From Celeribacter marinus (GTDB lineage: Bacteria > Pseudomonadota > Alphaproteobacteria > Rhodobacterales > Rhodobacteraceae): 64,000 bases of DNA. A model generated the notes under the pieces. It searched no databases. It saw nothing but the letters and a program-made list of their open reading frames with translations, and was not told the origin of the DNA. The stretch covers positions 1,502,932 through 1,566,931 of the forward strand of contig NZ_CP012023.1 of the NCBI RefSeq assembly GCF_001308265.1, given 5' to 3'. The position numbers were made by a program, and so were the translations under genes. Below are positions 1-8,749 of this stretch, piece after piece (position 1 is the stretch's first letter; each line of letters opens with the position of its first letter).

Positions 1-1885
1 CGTCAAGTGACACAGTATGCTCAGCGGCATGCGGTCCCGCGTGCCATTGCAAATCAACCCAACGGCTTGTTTCGGCTTCGAGTTCTTCAAGGGCGGGACA
101 ATCGATCGCGTGGGTGACAACCCCCTTGCCACGATACGTGATGCCCACGATGCGCTCGCCCGGAATAGGCTGGCAACAATCGGCGCGGTGATAGGTCTGC
201 CCCTCTTGTAGGCCTAACACTGCGCGGGTTGCGGCAACTTCGTCACTCTCATGGATCAATTCGGGATAGACCGTGCGCACAACGGCGGACGCGGCCAATT
301 CGGCAGAACCGACACGCGCCAACAACTCTTCGCTTGATGAGAGCGACAGCTGGTTGGCAGCTGTTTTCAGGGCTTTGTCTGTTGCTTTTTTTCCGATGTG
401 ATCAAAGGACACGCGGACCAATTCGCGACCCAGTTTGACAAACCGTTCACGGTCCTCTTCGCGTAGCGATTTGCGGATTGCAGCCTTTGCACGCCCCGTC
501 ACAACAATATCGATCCATGTGCCTTGAGGGCGCTGGCCCTCGGCCGTCAGAACGACAACGGATTGACCATTTTTGAGACGGGTCCAAAGTGGCACGCGAA
601 TGCCATCGACCTTGGCCCCAACACAACTGTCCCCAATTCGGGTGTGAATGGCGTAGGCAAAATCAAGTGGTGTCGCGCCCTTGGGTAAAGAAATCACCTC
701 GCCCTTTGGTGTAAAACAAAACACCTTATCGGCGTACATTTCGAGCTTCACATGCTCAAGAAATTCACTGTGGTTTTCAGAGTTTTCAAACCGCTCGGTC
801 AGCTGCGCCAACCATTTGGCAGGATCGACCGCAAACGGGTTTTGTGCGCGCACACCATCACGGTACGACCAATGCGCGGCCACGCCACTTTCGGCAACTT
901 CATGCATTTGGCGCGTGCGGATCTGTACCTCGACACGCTTGCCATCTCGTCCCGAAACCGTGGTATGAATGGACCGGTAACCGTTTGATTTAGGTTGGCT
1001 TATATAGTCTTTGAACCTACCCGGGACGGCCTTCCAACGTTGATGAATGACCCCAAGGACGCGATAACAATCGGCTTCGGATCGGGTGATAATTCGGAAT
1101 CCATATATGTCTGACAAACGTGAAAAGCTTTGCTGCTTTTCTTCCATTTTGCGCCAGATGGAATAGGGTTTTTTGGCGCGGCCAAACACATCGGCGTCAA
1201 CGTCCGCTTTCTCCAACGCCGCGCGAATGTCCGTGGTGATTTTATGGACCACATCCCCCGTTTCACGCTGCAACGTAATAAACCGGCGGATGATCGAATT
1301 GCGCGCCTCAGGGTTGATCACGCGAAACGAGAGATCCTCAAGTTCCTCGCGCATCCACTGCATCCCCATGCGACCCGCAAGCGGTGCAAAGATATCCATG
1401 GTCTCACGGGCTTTTTGGAGCTGTTTTTCAGCCCGCATAGATTTGATCGTGCGCATATTGTGGAGGCGGTCGGCAAGCTTAACGAGGATAACCCGCAAAT
1501 CTTTTGACATCGCCATGAACAGCTTGCGAAAGTTCTCCGCCTGCTTCGTCTCGTTCGATGAAAGTTGTAGGTTGGTCAGCTTTGTAACGCCGTCAACAAG
1601 CTCGGCCACGTCTGTGCCAAAGCGTCGCTCAACTTCTGCGTATGAGGCGCGCGTATCTTCTATGGTGTCATGCAACAGCGCGGTGATGATCGTGGCGTCA
1701 TCAAGGGCCTGTTCGGTTAGAATCGCGGCAACGGCAATGGGATGCGAAAAGTACGGCTCACCCGAATGGCGAAACTGTCCCTCGTGCATCTCAAGGCCAT
1801 ACGCGTAGGCCTCGCGAATAAGATCGGCATTTGATTTGGGGTTATAGTTGCGGACCAGTGCGATCAGGTCTTCGACATCGATCAT
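1..1885 (-). CDS. rsh: RelA/SpoT-family (p)ppGpp synthetase/hydrolase, 3' end cut by window edge
   Basis: Bifunctional alarmone enzyme of the stringent response. The reading frame begins with an ATG at 1885 (protein starts MIDVEDLIALV) and stays open to the window edge, giving about 628 residues. Visible in order: an HD hydrolase domain with the LLHDTIEDT motif at residues 70-78; the synthetase domain with DIYGFRIIT and the substrate-binding stretch RFKDYISQPKSNGYRSIHT; a TGS domain (KVFCFTPKGEVISLPKGA); then the conserved-cysteine region (CCQPIPG, THAIDCP). Both HD and synthetase motifs look intact, so it is probably active in both directions. The expected C-terminal ACT domain lies outside the window. 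rpoZ lies 48 bp upstream on the same strand, an order common in proteobacteria. Confidence 0.95.
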   Translation of the reverse strand, partial: MIDVEDLIALVRNYNPKSNADLIREAYAYGLEMHEGQFRHSGEPYFSHPIAVAAILTEQALDDATIITALLHDTIEDTRASYAEVERRFGTDVAELVDGVTKLTNLQLSSNETKQAENFRKLFMAMSKDLRVILVKLADRLHNMRTIKSMRAEKQLQKARETMDIFAPLAGRMGMQWMREELEDLSFRVINPEARNSIIRRFITLQRETGDVVHKITTDIRAALEKADVDADVFGRAKKPYSIWRKMEEKQQSFSRLSDIYGFRIITRSEADCYRVLGVIHQRWKAVPGRFKDYISQPKSNGYRSIHTTVSGRDGKRVEVQIRTRQMHEVAESGVAAHWSYRDGVRAQNPFAVDPAKWLAQLTERFENSENHSEFLEHVKLEMYADKVFCFTPKGEVISLPKGATPLDFAYAIHTRIGDSCVGAKVDGIRVPLWTRLKNGQSVVVLTAEGQRPQGTWIDIVVTGRAKAAIRKSLREEDRERFVKLGRELVRVSFDHIGKKATDKALKTAANQLSLSSSEELLARVGSAELAASAVVRTVYPELIHESDEVAATRAVLGLQEGQTYHRADCCQPIPGERIVGITYRGKGVVTHAIDCPALEELEAETSRWVDLQWHAGPHAAEHTVSLD

Positions 1886-1933
1886 GTTCGGTCCGCAAAC
1901 TCCGTTGGTTTGACCTACTTGGAGGTCTCGTTC

Positions 1934-2287
1934 TTACTGCTGGCCTTGTGCTTCCATCAATGCACGTAGCAATTTCTCTTCGGACATTTCGTCATCAGCA
2001 GGCTTGTCAGTTTCTTGACCCATAAGAAGTGCCATTTGGTCTTCTTCTGGTTCATCCACCTCGATTTGTGTCTGGTGAAACTCAATCGCGCGCTCACGCA
2101 GGGCATCGGCAGATTGTGTTTCGTCCGCAATTTCGCGCAATGCAACAACAGGATTTTTGTCGTTGTCGCGGTCCACAGTCAGTGGGGAACCAGCCGCGAT
2201 CTCACGTGCTCGGTGGGATGCGAGCATAACGAGCTCGAAACGGTTCGGTACCTTGTCGACGCAATCTTCTACGGTGACGCGAGCCAT
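1934..2287 (-). CDS. rpoZ: DNA-directed RNA polymerase omega subunit
   Basis: A 117-residue omega subunit that binds the beta-prime subunit and helps RNA polymerase assembly. The N-terminus [20 protein letters not shown] and the following AxREIAxG helix are the family signature, and VVALREIAD is the second conserved block. The acidic tail after residue 75 (EVDEPEEDQ) is typical of alphaproteobacterial omega. Start ATG at 2287. It precedes rsh on the same strand with a 48 bp gap, so the two are probably co-transcribed from the promoter at 2328-2356. Confidence 0.96.
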   Translation of the reverse strand: MARVTVEDCVDKVPNRFELVMLASHRAREIAAGSPLTVDRDNDKNPVVALREIADETQSADALRERAIEFHQTQIEVDEPEEDQMALLMGQETDKPADDEMSEEKLLRALMEAQGQQ

Positions 2288-2327
2288 GGGATCTCCAATT
2301 CTTAACTGTGCGGGGCAACAAAGGCAC

Positions 2328-2356
2328 TATCTAGGTGCAGATACCTAGCATTGCAA
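2328..2356 (-). promoter_or_regulatory. Putative sigma-70-type promoter for rpoZ-rsh
   Basis: On the minus strand a TTGCAA hexamer (2351-2356) lies exactly 17 bp from TAGATA (2328-2333), about 40 bp before the rpoZ ATG. Spacing and hexamers fit a housekeeping promoter. It lies in the short gap after folK, suggesting rpoZ-rsh is independently transcribed. Seen by eye only. Confidence 0.5.
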
Positions 2357-2393
2357 GTTGAGAATAGCATGAAACGGCGTGCAAAACCCCTCG

Positions 2394-2969
2394 TTACAGA
2401 GGTTTTACGCCCGATCGTTCACTTTCAGGCAGTTCATCACACATCTGCGTCACCGTTTTACCCAACAATGGATGTATCCAGTCCGGCGCAACATCACGCA
2501 GGGGAATCAGAACAAATCCGCGTTCGTGCAGGCGTGGGTGCGGCAAAATAAGCTGATCCGGTGCCGTTTTCATTTGTTGATCAATGGGCAAGCCCATCCA
2601 ACCGCGTACGATTTCGGGGGTGGGACAAACCTCTGCCCCCATCGCAATCAGATCGATATCAAGGGGCCGCCCTGCCCAACGGACCTCGCGTGTACGCCCG
2701 AACGCCGCCTCTATCTCGTGCAAAATCTGCAAAAGAGGCTCCGCACCGAACGGTGATTCGATGTGCGCGCACGCGTTGACAAAGTCGGGGCCAGCACCCT
2801 TTGGAAAGCAGTCGGTGCGATAGAGTGCACTCACGGAAACTACCGACACCCCAGCGCCCGAAAGCGCGTTCAGTGCGGCGCGCAAAGTGTCCTCAGGCGC
2901 GCCAACGTCCGAGGCGAGATTTCCACCAAGTGCAATATACGCGTTTTGTCGCTGATTTTTGTCGCGCAA
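2394..2969 (-). CDS. folK: 2-amino-4-hydroxy-6-hydroxymethyldihydropteridine pyrophosphokinase (HPPK)
   Basis: Folate pathway enzyme that transfers pyrophosphate from ATP to 6-hydroxymethyl-dihydropterin. About 191 residues. Family landmarks: AYIALGGNLASD near the N-terminus, then RTDCFPKG and DFVNACAHIES, the signature EVRWAGRPLDIDLIAMG (metal-binding DxD), and LILPHPRLHERGFVLIPL. The start appears to be TTG at 2969, preceded by purine-rich AGGGGCGAGAGA; no in-frame ATG lies upstream near the conserved block. It is divergent from the NYN gene and precedes rpoZ on the same strand. Confidence 0.93.
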   Translation of the reverse strand: MRDKNQRQNAYIALGGNLASDVGAPEDTLRAALNALSGAGVSVVSVSALYRTDCFPKGAGPDFVNACAHIESPFGAEPLLQILHEIEAAFGRTREVRWAGRPLDIDLIAMGAEVCPTPEIVRGWMGLPIDQQMKTAPDQLILPHPRLHERGFVLIPLRDVAPDWIHPLLGKTVTQMCDELPESERSGVKPL

Positions 2970-3093
2970 ATCTCTCGCCCCTGTATATTCCGCACAAATT
3001 GGGTAAATTGAATTTATCTATACTGATCATTTGATATCGACGGAATACTTGAAGGCATACGCAATGTGTCTGACGGGCACAAAAGGGCAAAAT

Positions 3094-3657
3094 ATGTTTT
3101 ATAAAGACGAACGGCTAGCTTTGTTCATTGATGGATCAAACCTCTACGCAGCGGCAAAAGCCCTCGGGTTCGACATTGACTATAAACTTCTACGCCAAGA
3201 GTTCATGCGGCGCGGCAAAATGCTGCGCGCGAACTATTACACCGCCTTATTGGAGAACGACGATTATTCGCCTATTCGGCCGCTTGTCGACTGGTTGAAC
3301 TACAACGGATTCACAATGATCACTAAGCCCGCCAAAGAGTTCACTGACTCGATGGGACGCCGCAAGATCAAAGGCAATATGGATATCGAACTGGCTGTTG
3401 ATGCCATGGAGCTTGCGCCCCGTATTGACCATATTGTGATCTTTTCGGGCGATGGCGATTTTCGTCCGCTTGTTGAGAGCTTGCAACGCCAAGGCGTGCG
3501 CGTCTCTGTCGTCTCCACGATCCGTAGCCAACCGCCGATGATTGCCGATGAATTGCGCCGTCAGGCGGATAACTTCATTGAGCTGGATGATTTGCGTGAC
3601 GTAATTGGCCGCCCGATGCGCGAACCGCGCGAGGCCGACACCAATACGAACGACTAA
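3094..3657 (+). CDS. NYN-domain (LabA-like/DUF88) putative RNase
   Basis: A 187-residue protein of the NYN/LabA family, PIN-like folds with a conserved acidic metal site. Seen: LALFIDGSNLYAAAKALG at the N-terminus (first catalytic Asp), a central NMDIELAVDAMELA, and IFSGDGDFRPLVESLQRQG (further acidic residues), followed by VVSTI and an EADNFIELDDL-like C-terminal pattern. I chose the ATG at 3094 because the domain starts at once and AAAAGGG sits just upstream; an earlier in-frame start at 3031 would add 21 unconserved residues. A terminator follows at 3684-3711, so it is likely monocistronic. Orthologues are widespread in Rhodobacteraceae; the substrate is not known to me. Confidence 0.88.
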   Translation: MFYKDERLALFIDGSNLYAAAKALGFDIDYKLLRQEFMRRGKMLRANYYTALLENDDYSPIRPLVDWLNYNGFTMITKPAKEFTDSMGRRKIKGNMDIELAVDAMELAPRIDHIVIFSGDGDFRPLVESLQRQGVRVSVVSTIRSQPPMIADELRRQADNFIELDDLRDVIGRPMREPREADTNTND

Positions 3658-3683
3658 ACAGCGGCCAACGCCACGGTTCACAT

Positions 3684-3711
3684 AACGCCTCCGCATCGTC
3701 GGGGGCGTTTT
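3684..3711 (+). terminator. Rho-independent terminator after NYN gene
   Basis: Hairpin with stem AACGCC-t-CCG / CGG-g-GGCGTT followed by a short T run, 26 bp after the NYN stop codon and about 80 bp before ispH. Confidence 0.7.
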
Positions 3712-3790
3712 CATTTCCGCCGGAACGAGTGGCGCAGGCATTGCCAAGCCGCGCTCAAGCCAATACCTCTAGGGCCAAGGAGCGCACAGC

Positions 3791-4741
3791 ATGACACAAT
3801 CCCCTCTCACCCTCTATCTCGCCGCCCCGCGCGGGTTTTGCGCCGGCGTTGACCGCGCGATCAAGATCGTCGAAATGGCGATCGAAAAATGGGGGCCACC
3901 CGTCTATGTGCGCCACGAGATCGTCCACAACAAATTCGTGGTCGACAGCCTCAAAGACAAAGGCGCCATTTTCGTCGAGGAACTGGACGAATGCCCCAAT
4001 GATCGACCCGTCATTTTCTCTGCGCATGGCGTCCCCAAAGCGGTGCCCGCCGAGGCAGCAAAGCGCGAAATGATCTATGTCGACGCCACCTGTCCGTTGG
4101 TGTCCAAAGTCCATATTGAGGCAGAGCGCCACCATGCGGACGGCTTGCAAATGGTCATGATCGGCCACGCGGGGCACCCCGAAACCATCGGCACAATGGG
4201 TCAACTGCCAGATGGCGAAGTGCTCCTTGTCGAAACCCCCGAGGACGTTGCCGGTCTTGAGGTGCGTGACGCACATAAACTGGCGTTCATCACCCAAACC
4301 ACTTTGTCGGTAGATGACACGGTGGACGTGATCTCCGCCTTACGCGCGCGCTTTCCCGACATTGTCGGCCCCCATAAAGAAGATATCTGTTACGCCACCA
4401 CAAACCGCCAAGCCGCGGTGAAAGCCATTGCGTCAAATATTGAGGCGCTCTTGGTCATTGGTGCGCCGAACTCGTCGAACTCGCAACGTCTGGTCGAGGT
4501 CGGCCGCGCTAACGGGTGCAGCTACAGCCAGTTGGTGCAACGCGCCACGGATATTGATTGGCGTGCTCTTGACGGGATCTCAAACGTTGGCATTTCGGCG
4601 GGTGCCTCCGCCCCCGAAGTCCTCGTCAACGAGGTGATCGACGCGTTCAAAGCGCGGTTTGACGTCACCGTCGAACTGGTCGAAACCGCCCAAGAGAACA
4701 TCGAATTCAAAGTGCCGCGCGTGTTACGAGAGCCCGCATGA
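3791..4741 (+). CDS. ispH: 4-hydroxy-3-methylbut-2-enyl diphosphate reductase
   Basis: Last step of the MEP isoprenoid pathway: HMBPP to IPP/DMAPP through a [4Fe-4S] enzyme. 316 residues. The three cluster cysteines are C17 (PRGFCAGV), C101 (DATCPLV) and C200 ([11 protein letters not shown]). The substrate-site histidines H46, H79 and H129 and the catalytic glutamate E131 (GHAGHPE) are present. SNSQRLVEV near the C-terminus is also family-typical. Start ATG at 3791 with AAGGAGCG just upstream. The stop overlaps the following membrane gene by 4 bp (ATGA), so translation is probably coupled. Confidence 0.98.
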   Translation: MTQSPLTLYLAAPRGFCAGVDRAIKIVEMAIEKWGPPVYVRHEIVHNKFVVDSLKDKGAIFVEELDECPNDRPVIFSAHGVPKAVPAEAAKREMIYVDATCPLVSKVHIEAERHHADGLQMVMIGHAGHPETIGTMGQLPDGEVLLVETPEDVAGLEVRDAHKLAFITQTTLSVDDTVDVISALRARFPDIVGPHKEDICYATTNRQAAVKAIASNIEALLVIGAPNSSNSQRLVEVGRANGCSYSQLVQRATDIDWRALDGISNVGISAGASAPEVLVNEVIDAFKARFDVTVELVETAQENIEFKVPRVLREPA

Positions 4742-5220
4742 GTACATACGTTCCAAGACAGGCAGCGTTGTTAACTGGTCTGGGTGTGCTTCCCTTTGCA
4801 TGGGGTGCGCTTTTGTCGTTTTCCGGATCGAATGACGCCGCGCGCGAGGTGGGCAGCTACCTTGTGTTTAGCACCTCCAATGGCCTTGAGCTTCTGCTGA
4901 TCTATGGGCTAATCATCCTCAACTATATGGCGGGGTGCCTGTGGGCCTTTGCCGCAAAGTCCGAGCGTGCTCAGCCGCATCACTATGTGCTGGCCGTTAT
5001 ACCGGCGCTCTATGCGTTGTTCACAGTCGGCCCATTTTTGTTTGACCGCCCATCCCATGGCGGCGCCCTGATGGCTATGATCCTAGGATTCATCGGCTTG
5101 CTTGCCTTCGATTTCTGGTTCAAACGCGAGGGGCTCGCACCCGTGTGGTGGATGCGCCTGCGCCTGCCTGTAACAGCGGCTGTCGTCACTTGCCTTGGCC
5201 TCGGCTGGACCAACGCATAA
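4738..5220 (+). CDS. DUF3429-type membrane protein
   Basis: A 160-residue integral membrane protein with about five hydrophobic segments, resembling DUF3429 proteins, whose function is not established. Visible pattern: a first helix [19 protein letters not shown], a second containing [17 protein letters not shown], a third around residues 80-100, and a C-terminal pair ending at LGLGWTNA. It starts inside the ispH stop (ATGA) and is followed 17 bp later by rnhA, so it belongs to the ispH-rnhA operon. Family assignment is from memory of the motif style, hence moderate confidence. Confidence 0.7.
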   Translation: MSTYVPRQAALLTGLGVLPFAWGALLSFSGSNDAAREVGSYLVFSTSNGLELLLIYGLIILNYMAGCLWAFAAKSERAQPHHYVLAVIPALYALFTVGPFLFDRPSHGGALMAMILGFIGLLAFDFWFKREGLAPVWWMRLRLPVTAAVVTCLGLGWTNA

Positions 5221-5237
5221 CCAATAGAAAGATCAAG

Positions 5238-5699
5238 ATGCCCGAAATTCACGCATGGACAGATGGTGCTTGCTCCGGAAATCCCGGCCCCGGGGGATGG
5301 GGTGTTTTGATGCGCGCGATGAACGGTTCCGAGGTCGTCAAGGAACGCGAACTCAAAGGTGGCGAGGCCGACACGACCAACAACCGCATGGAACTTTTGG
5401 CCGCGATCAACGCCCTTGAAACCCTGACGCGCCCCACCGACATCACCATCACCACCGATAGCGCCTATGTCAAAAACGGTGTGACGGGGTGGATCCACGG
5501 ATGGAAACGCAACGGTTGGAAAACCGCGAACAAAAAACCCGTCAAGAACGTGGACCTGTGGCAGCGCATCGAAGCAGCGCAAGAAACCCATACCGTGACG
5601 TGGAAATGGATCAAGGGCCACGCAGGTCACGCCGAGAATGAACACGCCGACGAGCTGGCACGTGCGGGCATGGCTCCTTTTAAAAAGGCAGGCAAATGA
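5238..5699 (+). CDS. rnhA: Ribonuclease HI
   Basis: Degrades the RNA strand of RNA-DNA hybrids. 153 residues, matching the usual length. The catalytic acids D9 ([17 protein letters not shown]), E52 ([10 protein letters not shown]), D74 (TTDSAYV) and D138 (HADELA), plus H128 of the KGHAGH loop, are all in place. The [20 protein letters not shown] stretch is the basic handle region. The ATG at 5238 is preceded by AGAAAGATC; an earlier in-frame start at 5145 would run into the preceding gene. Overlaps the TRIC gene by 4 bp. Confidence 0.97.
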   Translation: MPEIHAWTDGACSGNPGPGGWGVLMRAMNGSEVVKERELKGGEADTTNNRMELLAAINALETLTRPTDITITTDSAYVKNGVTGWIHGWKRNGWKTANKKPVKNVDLWQRIEAAQETHTVTWKWIKGHAGHAENEHADELARAGMAPFKKAGK

Positions 5700-6319
5700 C
5701 CCTCATTGAAGCTCTCGATTATGCGGCGGTTGTCGTATTTGCCATCACAGGTGCACTGGCGGCGTCACGCGCGCAACTCGACATTGTGGGCTTTGCTTTT
5801 GTCGCATCCTTGACGGCTGTTGGCGGCGGGACAATGCGCGACCTTTTGCTCAAACGCGATGCTGTGTTTTGGGTTGAGAATACGAACTACATCTTCTTTG
5901 CTGTGCTCGCCGCCTTTGTGGTTTTTTTCGCAGCTCACCTGTTTGAAAGCCGCCTCAAAGCGTTGATGTGGCTCGATGCTGTGGCGCTTGCTGTAGCGGT
6001 ATCTGCGGGAACGGGTGTGGCGATGGAATTGGACCAGCTACCGCAAGTCGTCATTATCATGGGTATCGCCACGGGTTGCTTTGGCGGCCTGATGCGCGAT
6101 GTTGTGTGCAACGAAGTACCACTTGTTCTCAAGCAAGGTGAACTTTACGCCTCTGCGGCATTTGCCGGTGCATTTGCTGCTGTCATAGCGTCGTTTATCA
6201 CACCCTCACCATTGGCCATTACGGCCGCGTGTGCCGCCACGACATTCGTCCTACGCGCGGGCAGTCTCAAATTCGGATGGTCGTTGCCGGTCTATAAATC
6301 GCGGCCGCCACGCGCCTAA
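5696..6319 (+). CDS. TRIC-type cation channel family membrane protein (YadS/UPF0126-like)
   Basis: A 207-residue protein with about seven predicted membrane helices made of two related halves. The paired signatures [12 protein letters not shown] (about residues 42-53) and [16 protein letters not shown] (about residues 126-142) are the hallmark of the bacterial TRIC/UPF0126 family, reported as monovalent cation channels. The start ATG overlaps the rnhA stop by 4 bp, making it the last gene of the ispH operon. The physiological role in this organism is not apparent from context. Confidence 0.88.
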   Translation: MTLIEALDYAAVVVFAITGALAASRAQLDIVGFAFVASLTAVGGGTMRDLLLKRDAVFWVENTNYIFFAVLAAFVVFFAAHLFESRLKALMWLDAVALAVAVSAGTGVAMELDQLPQVVIIMGIATGCFGGLMRDVVCNEVPLVLKQGELYASAAFAGAFAAVIASFITPSPLAITAACAATTFVLRAGSLKFGWSLPVYKSRPPRA

Positions 6320-6323
6320 GGCG

Positions 6324-6467
6324 TTAGAAAAAGTCGGCGTAGTACTCGGTTGCAAGCAGAGCGACAACACAGGCGACGGCCCATCCGCCAGGACGAAACA
6401 TCAGCCAAATACAAGTGCCCACCACGATGCGTAGGGCCAAACGCGGGATCGCCAAAATCGCAAACAT
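6324..6467 (-). CDS. Small membrane protein, 47 residues
   Basis: Open reading frame with ATG at 6467, directly abutting the stop codon of the upstream 79-residue gene (TAAATG on the minus strand), and TAA ending at 6324. The predicted 47-residue product starts MFAILAIPRLALRIVVG and has one or two hydrophobic segments (LRIVVGTCIWLMF; GWAVACVVALLAT) and an acidic end EYYADFF. Tight coupling to two GlsB/YeaQ-like genes supports it as real. No function recognised. Confidence 0.6.
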   Translation of the reverse strand: MFAILAIPRLALRIVVGTCIWLMFRPGGWAVACVVALLATEYYADFF

Positions 6468-6707
6468 TTAGCAGCGGTCCAACAGTTTCTTCCAGATCCA
6501 GATCAACGCCATCGCCCCAAGGATCGCACCGACAAACCCCGCAGCCATGCCGAACAACGCGCCGATAAGGCGCAAAATAAGCGTCCCGAATAGCGCCCCT
6601 GCAATGCCAATAGCGATTGTCACGGGAACTGATGATCGTAGATCTAAAAGCCGCGTGGCAATAAATCCGGCAGCAGCACCAACAATCACAAGCAACAAAA
6701 TGGGCAT
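6468..6707 (-). CDS. Small GlsB/YeaQ/YmgE-like membrane protein
   Basis: 79 residues, almost wholly hydrophobic and rich in glycine: MPILLLVIVGAAAGFIATRL, then IAIGIAGALFGTLILRLIG and FVGAILGAMALIWIWKKL. The glycine-rich GxxAGFIAT and GIxGAxxG patterns resemble the transglycosylase-associated (GlsB/YeaQ) small membrane proteins, often linked to envelope stress, though their biochemical role is unknown. It starts 3 bp after the preceding similar gene and abuts the 47-residue ORF downstream, so three small membrane proteins are probably made together. Confidence 0.72.
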   Translation of the reverse strand: MPILLLVIVGAAAGFIATRLLDLRSSVPVTIAIGIAGALFGTLILRLIGALFGMAAGFVGAILGAMALIWIWKKLLDRC

Positions 6708-6710
6708 GGG

Positions 6711-6950
6711 TTACCTCCTACGCCAATGGGTCGGGACAATAATAAGCGCACCAAGCGACGATACGATCGCGTTCAAACCCGCCGGACGCAAGCCAACACC
6801 GAACATCAACTTGATGAAGTAGGCGAGAAAGGCACCCCCAACACAAATGATAATAGATTGAACGTAACCATTGTGGGTGAAACCGGTTTTCTCGGAGGCG
6901 TATCCAACGATACCGGCGATCACCACCGTGCCTATCATGACGGGAAACAT
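6711..6950 (-). CDS. Small membrane protein, first of three
   Basis: 79 residues with an N-terminal helix FPVMIGTVVIAGIVGYASEK, a short polar TGFTHNGYVQ loop and a second hydrophobic segment SIIICVGGAFLAYFIKLMFG. GlsB/YeaQ-like in style but more diverged than its neighbour. It is the promoter-proximal gene of a three-gene minus-strand unit that ends next to the convergent TRIC gene; fmt ends 10 bp upstream on the same strand, so read-through from fmt is possible. Confidence 0.65.
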   Translation of the reverse strand: MFPVMIGTVVIAGIVGYASEKTGFTHNGYVQSIIICVGGAFLAYFIKLMFGVGLRPAGLNAIVSSLGALIIVPTHWRRR

Positions 6951-6960
6951 ATGCGATCCT

Positions 6961-7866
6961 TTACGTGAACTGGGTGCCCTTGGGCATGTGCAACCCTTTC
7001 AGAATTTCGCCCACAGGCATAGCCCGTTTGCCTTCGCGTTGCGCAGTTGTGATCTCAACGGCATCTTTGCCGCACGCAATGGTAAAGCCGTCAACGACCT
7101 CGCCCTGCGCACCGCTGGCATCCACGACACGCGACATGTGGAATTTGATCCGCTCGCCGTTCAGATCCGCCCACGCACCAGGAAACGGCGTGAGGCCTCG
7201 GATTTGGCGGTCGATCTCGGCGGCGGGGCGCGACCAATCAATCTTTGCCTCAGCCTTGTCGATCTTTTTGGCGTAGGTCACGCCCGCCTCTGCCTGAACC
7301 TCAGGCGTCAAAAGCCGCAGCGTATCAAGCGCCGTAACGATGGCATCCGCGCCCATATCCGACAGGCGGTCGTGCAAGGTCGCCGTGGTGTCGTCAGCTG
7401 CAATCTCAGTCTCTTGGCGCAACAATACAGGCCCCGTATCAAGGCCCGCCTCCATCTGCATAATGCACACTCCTGTGGCTGCATCGCCCTCGATCACCGC
7501 GCGGTGGATCGGCGCAGCCCCCCGCCAGCGTGGCAACAATGACGCATGAATATTGAGACATCCATGTGTGGGCGCATCAAGTAACGCTTGTGGCAAAATC
7601 AACCCGTAGGCCACCACAACCGCCACATCCGCGTCGAGCGCCGCAAAGGCCGCAACATCTGCCGCATCTTTGAAGTTCAACGGATAACGGACGGGTAGAC
7701 CAAGCTCATCGGCACGGGCCTGTACAGGCGTAGGTCGGTCCTTTTTGCCGCGTCCTGCGGGACGGGGCGGTTGGCAATAGACACAAGCGATCTCATGGCC
7801 CGCCGCGACCAAAGCATCCAACACAGGAACGGAAAACTCGGGCGAGCCCATAAAGATCAGTCTCAT
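6961..7866 (-). CDS. fmt: Methionyl-tRNA formyltransferase
   Basis: Formylates initiator Met-tRNA using 10-formyl-tetrahydrofolate. 301 residues. N-terminal Rossmann-like formyl transferase domain begins [19 protein letters not shown]. Catalytic triad N105, H107 ([17 protein letters not shown]) and D143 (GLDTGPVLL) is present; the C-terminal tRNA-binding domain includes [11 protein letters not shown]. The start ATG at 7866 overlaps the stop of the deformylase-like gene by 4 bp. Order on the minus strand is def, VOC, def-like, fmt, a variation on the common def-fmt operon. Confidence 0.96.
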   Translation of the reverse strand: MRLIFMGSPEFSVPVLDALVAAGHEIACVYCQPPRPAGRGKKDRPTPVQARADELGLPVRYPLNFKDAADVAAFAALDADVAVVVAYGLILPQALLDAPTHGCLNIHASLLPRWRGAAPIHRAVIEGDAATGVCIMQMEAGLDTGPVLLRQETEIAADDTTATLHDRLSDMGADAIVTALDTLRLLTPEVQAEAGVTYAKKIDKAEAKIDWSRPAAEIDRQIRGLTPFPGAWADLNGERIKFHMSRVVDASGAQGEVVDGFTIACGKDAVEITTAQREGKRAMPVGEILKGLHMPKGTQFT

Positions 7867-8366
7867 TTGATCACCCCAAGCTTTTTGGCCTTTTTGAGGA
7901 ACATCTGACGTTTCACAGGCTTAAGGTTGTCGAAATACATTTTCCCGTTGAGGTGGTCGATCTGGTGCTGCACCGAGGTGGCCCAGAGCCCGACAAAGTC
8001 ACGCTCTTCTTGCGCGCCTTGTGCGTTCATAAACGTGACCGTGACAGCACGCGGACGCGAAATAACGGCGGACATCGTAGGCAGGTTCGGGGAGGCTTCC
8101 TCGTGCTCACGCGGTTGCGCGGAGGCGTGCAAAATACGCGGATTGGCCATGCGTACAGCCTTGCCGCGTTCGTTGGAACAATCCACAACGGCCAATTGCA
8201 TCATCACGCCGATCTGCGGCGCGGCAAGCCCGTAACCGGGCATGGCGTCCATCGTTTCCACCATGTCGTCCCAGATGACGCGAACCTCATCAGTGATCAC
8301 CTCTACCGGTGGCACAACCGTTTTCAGGCGCTTGTCAGGATAGGGAATAAAAGGTCGGGCCGCCAT
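7863..8366 (-). CDS. Peptide deformylase-like protein with degenerate active site
   Basis: 167 residues with the peptide deformylase fold. Motif 1 is intact (GYGLAAPQ, residues 44-51). Motif 2, normally EGCLS, reads EASPN at residues 90-94, so the metal-binding Cys is Ser92. Motif 3, normally HEIDH, reads HQIDH (134-138), so the catalytic Glu is Gln135 while both metal-binding His remain. Loss of both the Cys ligand and the general base argues against normal deformylase activity. I favour ATG 8366 because AAAGG lies about 8 bp upstream; a GTG at 8375 overlapping the VOC stop is the alternative. Sits between fmt and a normal def, with an otherwise conserved frame, so it is a maintained paralogue rather than a decayed gene. 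Confidence 0.85.
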   Translation of the reverse strand: MAARPFIPYPDKRLKTVVPPVEVITDEVRVIWDDMVETMDAMPGYGLAAPQIGVMMQLAVVDCSNERGKAVRMANPRILHASAQPREHEEASPNLPTMSAVISRPRAVTVTFMNAQGAQEERDFVGLWATSVQHQIDHLNGKMYFDNLKPVKRQMFLKKAKKLGVIK

Positions 8367-8371
8367 TGTTG

Positions 8372-8749
8372 TCACCTTTGGAAATAGGGGTCATCTGCGT
8401 CTTTTAGCTCGCAGGCATTGCCATCTGGGTCCACGAATGTGCCGACGGTGCCCCAGTCAAATCGGGTCACGTCCACCGTAACACCCTTGGCAATCAAAGC
8501 TTCGGCAGCCTGATCGACGTCCGTAACATTGAACCGAAGCATGGTAGGGTTTTCGCTCTGGGCCTTACGCCCGTTGCGCGCCACACCACCGGACTCAATC
8601 ATCAGATACCCGTCTCCGAATCGCAGGCACACCAAATGCCCCTTATCGTACCAAACGGGCAATCCGATCACGTCACGATAAAACGCTACACAGGCCTCAT
8701 AATTCTCGGTTCCGAGAATGATCCCATGCGTGCGGATACTGAGGGTCAT
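8372..8749 (-). CDS. VOC (glyoxalase/bleomycin resistance) family protein
   Basis: A 125-residue single VOC-domain protein: THGIILGTENYEACVAFYR at the N-terminus with the typical YRDVIGLPV turn, and GTFVDPDGNACELKDA near the C-terminus, where a metal-ligand Glu is usual. Members include glyoxalases, dioxygenases and resistance proteins; the substrate cannot be told from sequence. Its ATG overlaps the stop of def (ATGA), so it is co-translated with the deformylase genes. That linkage does not by itself imply a role in formyl-methionine metabolism. Confidence 0.85.
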   Translation of the reverse strand: MTLSIRTHGIILGTENYEACVAFYRDVIGLPVWYDKGHLVCLRFGDGYLMIESGGVARNGRKAQSENPTMLRFNVTDVDQAAEALIAKGVTVDVTRFDWGTVGTFVDPDGNACELKDADDPYFQR

